A stretch of 17,278 bases of DNA, taken from NCBI GenBank assembly GCA_021162305.1, contig JAGGYX010000215.1, positions 1 to 17,278 on the forward strand, in the 5' to 3' direction. Below, piece by piece: positions 1-9,242 of this stretch. Source of the DNA: Thermoplasmata archaeon. GTDB taxonomy: Archaea > Thermoplasmatota > E2 > UBA202 > JdFR-43. Position 1 is the stretch's first letter; each line of letters starts with the position of its first letter. Position numbers and translations under genes: made by a program. Below the pieces are notes generated by a model. That model searched no databases, was not told the DNA's origin, and worked only from the letters and a program-made list of their open reading frames with translations.

Positions 1-51
1 CCTTAAGGAACCTATAGCGTTAATTCTTTTAATGCTTTTTTTATTATATTT

Positions 52-1647
52 ATGCCCAAATATATTGTTGTAACCGGCGGCGTATTATCTGGGCTTGGGA
101 AAGGAATAGTTTCTTCTTCCATTGGACTTCTGCTTAAAAGAAGAGGTTACAAAATAACTGCAATAAAAATTGACCCATATTTGAATTGCGATGCGGGCAC
201 AATGAATCCTTTTCAGCATGGAGAAGTTTTTGTTTTAGAAGATGGGGGAGAAGTTGATTTGGATTTAGGAAATTATGAAAGATTCTTGGACATGAATTTG
301 AGCAGAGACAATAACATTACAACTGGTAAAGTCTATAAGAACGTTATAGAAAAAGAGAGGAGAGGCGATTATTTGGGCAAGACAGTTCAAATTGTTCCTC
401 ATATAACCGATGAAATAAAAAATTGGATAAGAGGAGTTGCTGAAAAGGAAGGAGCAGATATATGCATTGTAGAAATAGGAGGAACAGTTGGAGACATAGA
501 ATCAATGCCATTTTTAGAAGCTGTAAGGCAATTAAGGCTGGAGGAGGGGGGAGAAAATGTTGTTTTCATTCATACAACTCTTGTCCCAATTTTAAAAGTA
601 GTGGGGGAACAAAAAACAAAACCAACACAGCATAGCGTTAAAGAATTGAGGGCGATAGGAATTGATCCAGATGCAATTGTAGGAAGATGTATAGAGCCCC
701 TAAAAGAAGAAACAAAAAGAAAAATATCTCTTTTCTGCAATGTTCCATATGAAGCTGTTTTCTCTTCTCCTGATGCAGAATGCATATATGAAGTGCCTTT
801 GATATTGGAGGAGCAGGGAATTTGTAAGTATATACTGAAGAAATTAAATTTGTCTGACAGAGAAGCAAATCTGAAGGATTGGAAGGATTTTGTAAATAGA
901 CTAAAAAATGGGAAGAAGAAAATAGATATAGGGCTCGTTGGCAAATACACTGCCTTAGGCGATTCATATTTAAGCATATTGGAAGCTTTTCGCCATGCTT
1001 CTGCTGAGCTGGATGCAAAAGTAAATGTTGTATGGGTTGAGGCGGAAGAGCTTGAAGAAGGCAAGAAAATGCCAGATGTTGATGCTGTTCTTGTGCCAGG
1101 TGGATTTGGAGAAAGGGGGGCTGAAGGCAAGATAATGGCTATAAAATATGCAAGAGAGAATAAGATTCCTTTCCTTGGCATTTGCTTCGGCTTCCAGCTT
1201 GCTGTAGTTGAATATGGGAGAAATGTAGTTGGCTTAAATTGCCATTCAACGGAAATAAAGCCAGATACAGAGCATCCTATAATAACCATTTTGCCAGAAC
1301 AATATGGAATAAAAGAGCTCGGGGGAACAATGAGATTGGGAGCTCAGCCAGTTATAATAAAAGAAGGAACACTTGCTTTCAAATTATATAAGCAAAAGAA
1401 AATATATGAAAGACATCGCCACCGCTATGAAGTAAATCCAGAATATGTAGATACGCTTGAGAAACACGGCTTAATTTTTTCAGGAGTGGCAGAAGATAAG
1501 ATAAGAATGGAAATTTTAGAGCTACAAGAGCATCCATATTTCATTGCATCCCAATTTCATCCAGAATTTAAGTCTCGCCCTCTAAAGCCGGCTCCTCTTT
1601 TCTACGGATTCATTGAATCTGCAATCAAAAAAAGATATGGGGAATGA
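52..1647 (+). CDS. pyrG: CTP synthase (glutamine-hydrolysing)
   Basis: Makes CTP from UTP, ATP and glutamine-derived ammonia, the last step of de novo pyrimidine nucleotide synthesis, in the cytoplasm. The 531 residues are close to the usual family length (about 530-550) and include both domains. The synthetase domain, about residues 1-270, opens with the P-loop-like [10 protein letters not shown] and continues with KIDPYLN and [11 protein letters not shown]. The class I glutaminase domain, about 291-531, has the oxyanion segment VPGGFGERG, the nucleophile Cys378 in GICFGFQ, and the His503/Glu505 pair in SQFHPEF. All expected catalytic residues are present, so it should be active. ATG 52 gives the family-typical N-terminus [10 protein letters not shown]. 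No strong TATA box is seen 25 bases upstream, though the first 51 bases are AT-rich and the window edge may cut the promoter. Its stop lies 3 bases from the stop of the convergent small gene. Identification is firm. Confidence 0.98.
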   Translation: MPKYIVVTGGVLSGLGKGIVSSSIGLLLKRRGYKITAIKIDPYLNCDAGTMNPFQHGEVFVLEDGGEVDLDLGNYERFLDMNLSRDNNITTGKVYKNVIEKERRGDYLGKTVQIVPHITDEIKNWIRGVAEKEGADICIVEIGGTVGDIESMPFLEAVRQLRLEEGGENVVFIHTTLVPILKVVGEQKTKPTQHSVKELRAIGIDPDAIVGRCIEPLKEETKRKISLFCNVPYEAVFSSPDAECIYEVPLILEEQGICKYILKKLNLSDREANLKDWKDFVNRLKNGKKKIDIGLVGKYTALGDSYLSILEAFRHASAELDAKVNVVWVEAEELEEGKKMPDVDAVLVPGGFGERGAEGKIMAIKYARENKIPFLGICFGFQLAVVEYGRNVVGLNCHSTEIKPDTEHPIITILPEQYGIKELGGTMRLGAQPVIIKEGTLAFKLYKQKKIYERHRHRYEVNPEYVDTLEKHGLIFSGVAEDKIRMEILELQEHPYFIASQFHPEFKSRPLKPAPLFYGFIESAIKKRYGE

Positions 1648-1650
1648 GGG

Positions 1651-1860
1651 TTAATCTTCTAATAGCATCTCTGGAAGCTCCCTAATGTTGTTCTTAGTAA
1701 CAACTATCTCCTTTTCTGGATGCCACTCATATATGCTTTTATTTGGATTTTGTATGATTTTAACCAAATAATAACCTTTGAAATGTTTATATTCATAAAC
1801 AATCTTACCAATGCAACCCTTGTATTTACCAGAAATAATTTCAACCAGTTTTTCGGTCAT
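1651..1860 (-). CDS. Small KOW-like protein, function unknown
   Basis: A 69-residue protein, or 75 residues from the upstream ATG at 1878. The N-terminal half, about residues 7-33, looks like a KOW/SH3-type small beta barrel: a polar turn SGKYKGCIGKI followed by strands ending YYLVKII, as in the KOW unit of ribosomal proteins and NusG. Such domains bind RNA or protein, but the partner here cannot be told. No other motif or membrane segment is seen. The start at 1860 is preferred because ATATAAT on the same strand (1884-1890) sits about 27 bases upstream, the leaderless spacing used elsewhere in this window. The gene converges on pyrG with 3 bases between stops and diverges from the tandem membrane-protein operon; a 15-bp palindrome lies in the divergent region. 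No longer competing frame covers this interval. The KOW assignment is by eye and tentative; the gene itself is likely real. Confidence 0.66.
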   Translation of the reverse strand: MTEKLVEIISGKYKGCIGKIVYEYKHFKGYYLVKIIQNPNKSIYEWHPEKEIVVTKNNIRELPEMLLED

Positions 1861-1883
1861 AGCAAAAAATAATGCCATGTGCC

Positions 1884-1890
1884 ATTATAT
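1884..1890 (-). promoter_or_regulatory. Putative TATA box of the KOW-like gene
   Basis: ATATAAT on the minus strand, centred 27 bases before ATG 1860. A second A/T tract, TTTTATTTATTT (1923-1934, minus strand), could instead serve a longer transcript starting near 1902. Read by eye only. Confidence 0.35.
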
Positions 1891-1906
1891 TGCTATCTAT
1901 CAACAA

Positions 1907-1921
1907 TTTTGTCCGACAAAA
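1907..1921. promoter_or_regulatory. 15-bp perfect inverted repeat, candidate operator
   Basis: TTTTGTC-C-GACAAAA is a perfect 7-bp inverted repeat around one central base, in the region between the divergent KOW-like gene and the tandem membrane-protein operon. It lies about 17 bases upstream of the 1884-1890 TATA box and 20 bases before the TTATAA at 1941 on the other strand. Short near-contiguous dyads in divergent promoters are typical sites for dimeric winged-helix regulators. No regulator gene is adjacent, so the binding protein is unknown. Confidence 0.4.
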
Positions 1922-2018
1922 GAAATAAATAAAAGGACAATTATAATTCTGCATCAGGAGGCAATGGAAACTTATAACCAGATAAAAAAATTTAAGTTTT
2001 AGCATGAGATGTATTAGC

Positions 2019-2819
2019 ATGAATAAAATATTCGCTTTCATAGCAATAGCTACTCTCCTCCTTACCTCTTTTATTCCAGTTGCTGAGAATGTGGTTGCAG
2101 AGGAATCGAATGAATCTAAAACAATAGAAGTTCCAGTGCAAATATATACACTGCATGGTGTAAAAGAAATAAGAAAAGAATTGCCGATAGATGAAGCAAT
2201 GAAATTGCAAAAAATGGCATATGAAGCAAAAGAAGCAATGGAAATATTATTCAACAAAAATGCATCATTCATAGAAAAGGTAAAAGCCAATGCTATCATA
2301 GATTCATTCTTATATGAATTGAAAAGAAATGGATTGCTTGGAGACATGAGCATGAAAGAAGCAAAGGAAATCATCACTGGAAAATACTTACAAAAACAAA
2401 GAAATAGCATGGAAGCAAGAAAAATTATGTTTATTTCGAAATTATTGAATCAAAATGGTTGGCAGGTAAATGCATTGTGTTATCTCAGTTGTGGGTACAG
2501 TGTACTGGATTTCTTTCCGTGGAATTTTATTCCAGCCATTGCTAGATTCCTTATTTGGATATTCAGCGTACTCTATCTGCCCTTTATGATATTAGATTGC
2601 TTTCCTCATCCTACAACAATTGGATTTTGGATTGTGGATTCTAAGGGAATAACAATTCCACCTCATGGATTCATATCTACATCGGGACTTTTAGGAGAAA
2701 AAAATTTGGAGTTTAAGGAAGGAAAATCTGTTGCGGTTACAGCAGGTTTCACTGGTGTAGTATTGTTAGGAATTATGGCTATGGGATTCACTTTATTCAC
2801 GGCATTTAAGAAAACATGA
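2019..2819 (+). CDS. Membrane-anchored extracytoplasmic protein, tandem paralogue A
   Basis: Function unknown; no recognised enzymatic motif. The 266-residue product has an N-terminal signal or anchor (about 1-24), a charged, mostly helical region (about 30-148), a hydrophobic stretch (about 165-195) ending in the motif PHPTTIG, and a C-terminal hydrophobic segment (about 237-262) before a basic tail, FKKT. It is paralogous to the next gene from end to end: both share the signal-peptide type, residues 37-90 identically, NGWQVNA, PHPTTIG, and a GF(T/S)GVV segment before the end. ATG 2019 is chosen over the in-frame ATG 2004 because it gives the same MNK start as the paralogue. The stop overlaps the next start as ATGA, so the two are co-transcribed and translationally coupled. 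Topology suggests a surface domain held by two or three membrane segments. Regulation may involve the palindrome at 1907-1921. Confidence 0.85.
   Translation: MNKIFAFIAIATLLLTSFIPVAENVVAEESNESKTIEVPVQIYTLHGVKEIRKELPIDEAMKLQKMAYEAKEAMEILFNKNASFIEKVKANAIIDSFLYELKRNGLLGDMSMKEAKEIITGKYLQKQRNSMEARKIMFISKLLNQNGWQVNALCYLSCGYSVLDFFPWNFIPAIARFLIWIFSVLYLPFMILDCFPHPTTIGFWIVDSKGITIPPHGFISTSGLLGEKNLEFKEGKSVAVTAGFTGVVLLGIMAMGFTLFTAFKKT
2131..2288 (+). repeat. Near-identical 158-bp block, copy 1 of 2
   Basis: Identical to 2928-3085 except for one base (A at 2231, G at 3028, a synonymous change in a Lys codon). It encodes residues 38-90 of paralogue A. Synonymous sites outside the block differ freely between the two genes, so the block has probably been homogenised recently. 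Confidence 0.95.
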
Positions 2820-3613
2820 ATAAAACAGCATTCACATTCATAGCAATAACAATTCTCCTTCTTGCTTCTTTTATTCCAGCTGGAAATGCAATAGCAACAA
2901 AAGAAAATGAAACTAAAACAATGGAGGTTCCAGTGCAAATATATACACTGCATGGTGTAAAAGAAATAAGAAAAGAATTGCCGATAGATGAAGCAATGAA
3001 ATTGCAAAAAATGGCATATGAAGCAAAGGAAGCAATGGAAATATTATTCAACAAAAATGCATCATTCATAGAAAAGGTAAAAGCCCATGCAATCATAGAT
3101 TCATTTTCATATGAAATGAAAAAGAATGAATTGCTCGGAAATTTATCAATAAAAGAAGTAAAGGATCTTATTATGGGAAAATATTTCATGAAAAATAGAA
3201 ATAGTATGGAAATGCAAAGGTTAAATGCAATGGCAAAGTTTTTCCAGCAAAATGGATGGCAAGTAAATGCAATGTGTGGAATGTTTGCCTCAGGGCTAAT
3301 AATTGACATACACCCTTGGAATTTGATCCTACTGTTATTGTCTTTTAGCGATTTAATAATAATCGGCACCATCGCTTTTCTATTGTTAGTTATTCTTGAT
3401 GCTATTCCGCATCCTACAACTATAGGATATTGGCTTATCGGTCGTCCACATCCTGAAGTTGAATGTGGAATTTATACTATGGGTCTATTCGGAATAAAAT
3501 CATTGGAGAATAGGGAAATAAGCGCGTGGCTATTCGGTTTTTCTGGGGTTGTAGTGTTTAATCTTATAGCAATTGGTTTCTGTCCATTCATTGCAATGAA
3601 AAGAGTTGAATAA
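2816..3613 (+). CDS. Membrane-anchored extracytoplasmic protein, tandem paralogue B
   Basis: Second member of the paralogous pair, 265 residues, function unknown. It has a signal or anchor (about 1-27), a helical charged region with residues 37-90 identical to those of the upstream protein, a strongly hydrophobic span (about 170-200) leading into IPHPTTIG, and a C-terminal hydrophobic segment (about 235-258) with a basic end. The start is the ATG overlapping the upstream stop in ATGA; no Shine-Dalgarno sequence is visible, consistent with coupling by termination-reinitiation. After residue 90 the two proteins diverge steadily, most in the transmembrane span and the loop between PHPTTIG and the last helix, where this copy has HPEVECG in place of a Ser/Thr-rich stretch. 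That pattern suggests a shared scaffold with copy-specific membrane or loop contacts, perhaps in a heteromer; this is inference. It converges on cdc48 with 140 bases between. Confidence 0.87.
   Translation: MNKTAFTFIAITILLLASFIPAGNAIATKENETKTMEVPVQIYTLHGVKEIRKELPIDEAMKLQKMAYEAKEAMEILFNKNASFIEKVKAHAIIDSFSYEMKKNELLGNLSIKEVKDLIMGKYFMKNRNSMEMQRLNAMAKFFQQNGWQVNAMCGMFASGLIIDIHPWNLILLLLSFSDLIIIGTIAFLLLVILDAIPHPTTIGYWLIGRPHPEVECGIYTMGLFGIKSLENREISAWLFGFSGVVVFNLIAIGFCPFIAMKRVE
2928..3085 (+). repeat. Near-identical 158-bp block, copy 2 of 2
   Basis: Partner of 2131-2288 at an offset of 797 bases, 157 of 158 positions the same. It encodes residues 38-90 of paralogue B. A direct repeat of this size could also recombine to fuse the two genes into one by deleting 797 bp, which would keep the reading frame only if the offset were a multiple of three; it is not, but the repeat lies in the same codon phase relative to each gene, so the fusion would still read paralogue A into paralogue B. 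Confidence 0.95.
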
Positions 3614-3619
3614 AGACCC

Positions 3620-3635
3620 AAAACCAAAAAGAAAA
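3620..3635 (-). terminator. Possible U-tract terminator of cdc48
   Basis: On the minus strand the RNA downstream of the cdc48 stop would carry the U-rich run GTTTTCTTTTTGGTTTT, the type of oligo-U signal that ends archaeal transcripts. It lies about 120 bases past the stop; shorter T-runs occur between. No strong hairpin was seen. Confidence 0.3.
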
Positions 3636-3753
3636 CTCATCATAATCGAGAAAAGAAGATGGATTTGTATTAAAAGAGGACTCCGAGTTTATTCGATGAT
3701 TTATCTGGAGAAAGCAGCCTTTAGCAATTATTCAACCAGCAGCACTTTAGATT

Positions 3754-5955
3754 TCACATCACTTCTATTCCTTTCTTTATCTCTTTCTTTGTTATTCCCT
3801 TTCCGATTTTCTTTGCCATCTCTTTATAATACTCCATCATTTCTTCGTCCACAGAAGGATGAACCTGCTGCATCGCTTTAAGGAAATGCTCCATTTTAAC
3901 TTCCTTCGCTTCCATATTTTCTCTTAAAGCAATCATGCCCGCCTCCCTGCAAATGGCTTCAATGTCAGCTCCTACATAACCTTCTGTCATCTCTGCAAGC
4001 TCATCTATGCTAACGTCCTTGGCAAGAGGCATATCTTTTGTATGTATTTTGAATATTTCTTCTCTCGCCTCCTTATCAGGCACTCCAACCAAAATCAACT
4101 CATCAAATCTTCCTGGACGCAATAATGATGGGTCAATTATATCAGGACGATTTGTTGCTCCTATTATAACAACATCGTTCATCTTCTCCAGTCCATCCAT
4201 TGAAGTAAGCAATTGATTGACAACAGTTTCTGTGACTCTTGTTCCTTCATATAATCCACGACGAGGAGCTATGGCATCAATCTCATCCAAGAAAATTATG
4301 GACGGCGCCACCTGCTTCGCCTTTTTAAAGATTTCTCGAACTGCTTTCTCGCTCTCGCCCACCCATTTGCTGAATATCTCCGGCCCTTTAATTGATAAAA
4401 AGTTGGCTTGGCTTTCTGTAGCTACTGCTTTTGCAAGTAAGGTTTTTCCTGTGCCTGGCGGGCCATATAACAGTATGCCTTTTGGTGGTCTTATTCCCAT
4501 TCTTTTAAATACTTCCGGCTTCTTTAAAGGCCATTCCACAGCCTCTTTCAGCTTTTGCTTTGCTTCATGTAAACCTCCAATGTCATTCCATTTCACCTGA
4601 GGAACTTCAACAAGAACCTCTCTTAAGGCAGAGGGTTCTATCATTCGCAATGCATTCTTAAAATCCTCCATTTTGACTTCCATTTTTTCAAGTATTTCAG
4701 TTGGTATTGGCTTATCCAGATCTATTTCTGGAAGATATCTGCGCAAAGCATTCATTGCAGCCTCTCTCGCCAAAGCAGCTAAATCTGCGCCAACGAAGCC
4801 ATATGTCACATCTGCAAGATAGTCGAGATTGACATCTTTGGCAATGGGCATTCCACGAGTATGAATTTGCAATATCTCCTTTCTTCCATTCCTGTCAGGC
4901 ACTCCTATTTCTATCTCGCGATCAAATCTGCCCGGCCGTCTTAAAGCTGGGTCAAGAGAATCTGGTCTATTAGTTGCTCCTATTACAATTATCTTACCCC
5001 TCTCTTTAAGCCCATCCATTAAAGTAAGCAATTGAGAAACAACTCTACGCTCAACTTCACCATGCACTTCTTCTCTTTTAGGAGCTATGGCATCGATTTC
5101 ATCAATAAAAATTATTGAAGGAGCATTTTTCTCAGCTTCTTCAAATGTCTTTCTCAAATTTTCCTCACTTTGCCCGTAAAACTTACTCATTATTTCTGGA
5201 CCATTTATAGTGATGAAGGTAGCTCCAGATTCATTTGCAACTGCTTTGGCTATCAAAGTTTTTCCTGTGCCAGGTGGACCATACAGCAAAACGCCTTTTG
5301 GCGGGTCTATTCCAAGTCTTTCAAATAGCTCAGGATGCTTCAATGGAAGTTCTATCATCTCCCTTATCTTCATTATTTCCTCATGCAATCCCCCAATGTC
5401 TTCATAGCTTACCTGAGGTAACATCAGCATTTCTTCTTTGACAGGCTCTTCCCTTACAATAATATCGGTCTCATCTCCAATCAAAACTATGCCTTTCGGG
5501 TCAGTTTTCATCACGCCAAATGGAAGCGAATTGCCAAACAATGCTATGCCAGGCACAACTATTGTATCGCCCGCCGTGACAGGGCGTTTGAGTAAATTTC
5601 TCTTAATCAGGCTTTCTATTCCACGTCCAAACTGAATTTTTTGACCCTGTGGCAGGGCTGGAGCAATGATAACACGATTGGCAATTTTTGCTTCGGCTTT
5701 TCTTACAATAACTTTATCTCCTATGCCAACTCGAGCATTTTTTCTCGTGAGATTATCTATTCTTATTATTCCAAGCCCCTCATCACTTGGGCGGGCACGC
5801 CATACAATGGCGCCAGTTTTTCTTCCACCTTCAATTTCAATTACATCTCCTGGCGATATGTCAAGCTCTATTCTTGTTTTGGCATCAAGCCTGGCTCTTC
5901 CAGCTCCAACGTCTTGGCTCAAGCCTTCTGCAACTCTCAGCACTACTTCTTTCAT
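3754..5955 (-). CDS. cdc48: VAT/Cdc48-type double AAA+ ATPase
   Basis: Hexameric unfoldase that extracts and unfolds proteins using ATP and can feed the archaeal 20S proteasome. The 733 residues have the standard order: N-domain (about 1-178), D1 with Walker A GPPGTGKT (226-233), Walker [11 protein letters not shown] (281-290), pore motif KFYGQSE and arginine-finger segment RRPGRFD (339-345), then D2 with Walker A (498-505), Walker [11 protein letters not shown] (553-562) and pore motif KWVGESE. Both rings look active. The in-frame ATG at 6009 would add 18 residues and overlap the DP2 gene; ATG 5955 gives the family-typical [17 protein letters not shown] and has a TATA-like TTAATAT (5978-5984) 26 bases upstream, so it is preferred. 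The protein ends KKGIEVM, without an HbYX proteasome-docking tripeptide. It is downstream of the DP2 gene on the same strand with 40 bases between. Identification is firm. Confidence 0.97.
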   Translation of the reverse strand: MKEVVLRVAEGLSQDVGAGRARLDAKTRIELDISPGDVIEIEGGRKTGAIVWRARPSDEGLGIIRIDNLTRKNARVGIGDKVIVRKAEAKIANRVIIAPALPQGQKIQFGRGIESLIKRNLLKRPVTAGDTIVVPGIALFGNSLPFGVMKTDPKGIVLIGDETDIIVREEPVKEEMLMLPQVSYEDIGGLHEEIMKIREMIELPLKHPELFERLGIDPPKGVLLYGPPGTGKTLIAKAVANESGATFITINGPEIMSKFYGQSEENLRKTFEEAEKNAPSIIFIDEIDAIAPKREEVHGEVERRVVSQLLTLMDGLKERGKIIVIGATNRPDSLDPALRRPGRFDREIEIGVPDRNGRKEILQIHTRGMPIAKDVNLDYLADVTYGFVGADLAALAREAAMNALRRYLPEIDLDKPIPTEILEKMEVKMEDFKNALRMIEPSALREVLVEVPQVKWNDIGGLHEAKQKLKEAVEWPLKKPEVFKRMGIRPPKGILLYGPPGTGKTLLAKAVATESQANFLSIKGPEIFSKWVGESEKAVREIFKKAKQVAPSIIFLDEIDAIAPRRGLYEGTRVTETVVNQLLTSMDGLEKMNDVVIIGATNRPDIIDPSLLRPGRFDELILVGVPDKEAREEIFKIHTKDMPLAKDVSIDELAEMTEGYVGADIEAICREAGMIALRENMEAKEVKMEHFLKAMQQVHPSVDEEMMEYYKEMAKKIGKGITKKEIKKGIEVM

Positions 5956-5977
5956 TCTAATCAAACATAACATCGTG

Positions 5978-5984
5978 ATATTAA
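5978..5984 (-). promoter_or_regulatory. Putative TATA box of cdc48
   Basis: TTAATAT on the minus strand, centred about 26 bases before ATG 5955, inside the 40-base gap after the DP2 stop. It suggests cdc48 can be transcribed on its own and supports the shorter start. Confidence 0.4.
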
Positions 5985-5995
5985 TGCCTTTTGCT

Positions 5996-8900
5996 TTACC
6001 AAAAATCACTCAATTTTGTATCCCGCTTTTTATCATTTTGAAATAGCGAGTTCACAAATTTTTCAACGAGGATTATACGCTGCTTTGTATAATTTGAAAC
6101 ATTGAACTGTCTGACCAATTCTTTTGCTGGCTCTAAATATTTTTTGATTGATTTTTCATGCACTGTCATTACAATGTCGCCTCCGCAATATGGACATTTT
6201 CCACTCAGCGGAATGCGTCTAAACTTTTTGTTGCATTTTATGCAACGGAATTGCTGCCTGCTGTAGGCACGCATATTTCCAATTAAATCTGGCAGGAAAT
6301 GCGTCTGTATAACCTTGCTTGCAACATCTTCCTCGTCAACAGCCCTTATTTTTATTGCCAAATCCATCTGGGCTTTTAGTTTGTCTTCCATTTTATTCAA
6401 TAGCTTGTATGCAGATGTTTTTGGTCCTTCTGCAATGTGTCTGGTATCATGTGTGAAACCAAAATTTTTGTATTCGTTGCCTGTTCCTAAGCGAGATGAA
6501 ACCAAGTCCATCATATTTTCCAGCTCCTTAGGGTGAGGATTCTCCAAAGTTTTTCTAAAAAATTCTAAGGGATAGCGAGGTAATAAATCAAGATTCAAAG
6601 CCTCTTTATCTATTTCGGCGGGATTTACTCGAGTTGCAATAACAAGAGGCAAGTCCATTTTGCCGCCGCGCTTTTCAGGAATATATTCATATGAAAAATT
6701 TATGAGGACATCAAGCAAAAGCATGATTGCATCTTCATCGCCGTCGCAGTTACGCCGTTTTGCGGCATGAAAAAAAGGATGGGCGGCGCATACGCTGGCG
6801 TTGATGAAACCAATGATGCGGGCTGCAACACCTGCAGAAGTATGAGGAGATAAGCCAATAACGAGATGACCAATTAAATCTTCTGGATGAGCAGCGTTAT
6901 AAAATGGTTTCATTCCATATAATTTTTCGAGCATCTCATCTATGAAATTTGCCACTTTCACCAGATATTCTCCAGCTTTGATTGATGGGATTATATCCTG
7001 TGGCTTAAGCTCACATATCTGCCAATCATGCTGCAATGGCTCTCCTTTCCAGTCATGTGTATAGCCAAGCTCGTGTAATTTTTCAATGCTTGTTCCAATC
7101 TCATATGGTTTGAAATGGGTCAAAGGCATATTTGTCATGTCAAAACGTGCCGTTCCATCTTTAAATACATATACGCCGTGCCTTGCTCTTATAAGCCCTT
7201 TTTCTATTGGCTCTGCCACCTTATGCAATGAAGAAAGTCCAATAACACCTTTAACTTTTTTTGGCACTTCAATACCATATTTTTCAGCCACCTTTTTTAG
7301 CTCGCTGCTCGGCTTTATTTCAAATTTGGCTACTTTTCCTGTAAAATAGGTTTTTCCTCCACATTTTTCACATATTGTTTTGTATGTTATATGCCCGCAT
7401 TTCTCGCATTTTCTTTCCCCCATCTCCACTTCCACTTTCATTGCATTGTTTAGCAATCTTTCTCTTCCTCCAGCATTTCCAACAGGGAAAAGAACGTGAG
7501 GCGATGCTTTCATTTTTCTTTCTTTCGCTTTTTCAGGACGACCCATCCTTGCTCCAATACGATGCACTACTTTTGGCATTATTTTAATGCCTGCCATCTC
7601 ACTTACAGCTTCCATGACATCCTCTTTATTGCTGTCTCTCCTTTCAACAATTTTTTCCGCTTCAATATCAAAACCAAGGCATCGAAGCAATGAATATGGC
7701 TCTTCTATGATGTAATAGTTTCGTTCTTTATGCAAAACTCCAAGCTCGAGCAATACATTTTTTATTTCATCATCTTTTTCAATCAAAAGCTTTCCATCTT
7801 CATATATTCCATTTTTGACAGCATTTTTCAATTTTTTTAGAGAATCAACATCTATATCATGCCAGAAATATGTATGGGCAGGATGCAGAGGAATATCATA
7901 TTTCTCTGAAAGCTCAAAAGCTTCTCTGGCAGATGGAATGCCTTCATATCTTACTCCTTTTTCTTCAAGCTCCTGAATCCACCATTCATGGCAATAACTT
8001 GCCTGTGGTAAAATTGCATTGTTTTCGGCAAACTCCCCAAAAGGAATTAAAATCTCTCCCAAATCAATTATCTCCTTCACATCATTTCTTATTTCTTTGG
8101 CAAGCTCGACGCTATCAACTTTTATGAAATCTCCATTTTTTAGCAATACTAAGGGAGCTTCGATGGCATCGCATGGTGTGGCTATGGTTCCTTTTCCAGG
8201 GCGTTCCGTTTTAAGCTGTGTTCCTATTGCAATGAATTCATTAAGCAAAAACATGGTGGCAAGATGTATTGCTAGGGCAGCAAGTCCGCAAGTCCTGCAA
8301 CGCCCATATCGAAGACGGAAACCACCTTTACGAGAAGGATGACTCAAAACAGGACGACCCGCTATCAAATCCTCAATATATTTACTGGAAGGCACAATCT
8401 CATCTTTCTTTTCTCCCTTAACAAAATGCTTCAAAAAATCCCATCCTTCCAGCTTCAAATTTGAAACATGCTTCAAAAGCTTGGGAGCTTTCTGGCTCAA
8501 GCCTTCCGCAATGACCAGGCAGGCGCCGCCCCGCAGCTTGTTTGTTTTTACACGGGGCAAATCGCGCTTTCCCATGACTTCTTTATCTTCTGTTGCTTCG
8601 CCATTTATGCATATGGGACAATTTCTTACAATGAGTTCTATTTCTTCAGGGCTTGGAAGGTATTGCAAATGAGAAACTCTATCATATAATGGTATCTCTT
8701 CCTTGTATCTCTCGATTTCATCTTCAGTTGCTTTATATCTATCTATCCCAAGCTTTCTTCTGACAACATCTGCAATAAGCACGCTCATTGCCTCGCCTGT
8801 GCCGCCAGCAGAGCGAATTGGACCAGCAAAATATAAATCAACATATTTACTTCCATCATCATTTCTTCCTATTTCTACTTTTGAAATTCCTTCTATGGGC

Positions 8901-9223
8901 GCAACTAAAACGCCTTCTGTCAATATTGCCAGGCCAGTTCTAACAGCCTGTTCTATTACAGAGGCAAAGCTACCATGCATGCTTTCTGCAATTTCAATTG
9001 CAATCTGCAAAGCAGTTTCTTCTCTTCCTTTCTCCTTCAAATATTTTCTGATTTTTTTGGCAATTCCTTTTGGTCCAACCAACTCTTCAACTCTATCTGC
9101 CAGATCTTTTGCAAAAGTTGTTTCCACACTATCTTTTGGATCAATGCCACGCTTTCTTGCTTTTACAGCAATCTCGTATGCTTTTTTTATCTCTTCTTCC
9201 AGCCCCCTAAAATAATCTTCCAC
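5996..9223 (-). CDS. polC: DNA polymerase D large subunit DP2
   Basis: Catalytic subunit of the archaeal replicative polymerase PolD; it works with the exonuclease subunit DP1, which is not in this window. The 1075 residues are near the usual intein-free length. Visible landmarks are [10 protein letters not shown] (201-210), the basic motif [18 protein letters not shown] (558-575), a zinc site C606/C609/C618/C621, the catalytic NCDGDED (825-831) with acidic residues 827 and 829, and a second zinc site C994/C997/C1010/C1013 near the C-terminus. No intein interrupts the catalytic motif, a frequent insertion place in this family. The protein ends DTKLSDFW (1068-1075), which fits a terminal PCNA-interacting peptide with Asp in place of the usual Gln. 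ATG 9223 is preceded by a TATA-like TTTATTAT about 24 bases upstream, implying a leaderless message. The gene diverges from the TPR gene and precedes cdc48. Confidence 0.97.
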   Translation of the reverse strand: MEDYFRGLEEEIKKAYEIAVKARKRGIDPKDSVETTFAKDLADRVEELVGPKGIAKKIRKYLKEKGREETALQIAIEIAESMHGSFASVIEQAVRTGLAILTEGVLVAPIEGISKVEIGRNDDGSKYVDLYFAGPIRSAGGTGEAMSVLIADVVRRKLGIDRYKATEDEIERYKEEIPLYDRVSHLQYLPSPEEIELIVRNCPICINGEATEDKEVMGKRDLPRVKTNKLRGGACLVIAEGLSQKAPKLLKHVSNLKLEGWDFLKHFVKGEKKDEIVPSSKYIEDLIAGRPVLSHPSRKGGFRLRYGRCRTCGLAALAIHLATMFLLNEFIAIGTQLKTERPGKGTIATPCDAIEAPLVLLKNGDFIKVDSVELAKEIRNDVKEIIDLGEILIPFGEFAENNAILPQASYCHEWWIQELEEKGVRYEGIPSAREAFELSEKYDIPLHPAHTYFWHDIDVDSLKKLKNAVKNGIYEDGKLLIEKDDEIKNVLLELGVLHKERNYYIIEEPYSLLRCLGFDIEAEKIVERRDSNKEDVMEAVSEMAGIKIMPKVVHRIGARMGRPEKAKERKMKASPHVLFPVGNAGGRERLLNNAMKVEVEMGERKCEKCGHITYKTICEKCGGKTYFTGKVAKFEIKPSSELKKVAEKYGIEVPKKVKGVIGLSSLHKVAEPIEKGLIRARHGVYVFKDGTARFDMTNMPLTHFKPYEIGTSIEKLHELGYTHDWKGEPLQHDWQICELKPQDIIPSIKAGEYLVKVANFIDEMLEKLYGMKPFYNAAHPEDLIGHLVIGLSPHTSAGVAARIIGFINASVCAAHPFFHAAKRRNCDGDEDAIMLLLDVLINFSYEYIPEKRGGKMDLPLVIATRVNPAEIDKEALNLDLLPRYPLEFFRKTLENPHPKELENMMDLVSSRLGTGNEYKNFGFTHDTRHIAEGPKTSAYKLLNKMEDKLKAQMDLAIKIRAVDEEDVASKVIQTHFLPDLIGNMRAYSRQQFRCIKCNKKFRRIPLSGKCPYCGGDIVMTVHEKSIKKYLEPAKELVRQFNVSNYTKQRIILVEKFVNSLFQNDKKRDTKLSDFW

Positions 9224-9242
9224 ATTGAGAAATGATGGTGAG

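Noticed and set aside
1..8. CCTTAAGG palindrome at the left edge
   Set aside because: An 8-base palindrome is common by chance and no further symmetry surrounds it.
570..1289. 239-codon minus-strand open frame inside pyrG
   Set aside because: Fully antisense to conserved CTP synthase sequence; Ser/Phe-rich composition of a shadow frame.
1964..2002. Twelve-codon mini-ORF METYNQIKKFKF after AGGAGG, ahead of paralogue A
   Set aside because: The spacing from AGGAGG to the ATG is only 2 bases, too short for a working Shine-Dalgarno site, and no attenuator-like structure was seen. A leader peptide remains possible but unsupported.
1841..3372. Repeated minus-strand open frames opposite the tandem pair, sharing the same peptide stretches
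   Set aside because: Their similarity to each other is only the reverse side of the near-identical 158-bp block; they break up where the plus-strand genes diverge.
3606..3881. Plus-strand open frame of 91 codons after paralogue B
   Set aside because: Its second half is antisense to the conserved end of cdc48, its composition there is a Ser/Leu/Phe run typical of an antisense shadow, and it has no promoter of its own.
6721..6760. Possible intein insertion at the DP2 catalytic motif
   Set aside because: The reading through NCDGDED is continuous with no intein motifs; likewise none in polB or cdc48.
8703..9215. 170-codon plus-strand open frame inside the DP2 gene
   Set aside because: Antisense to the conserved N-terminal region of DP2, with no family likeness of its own.
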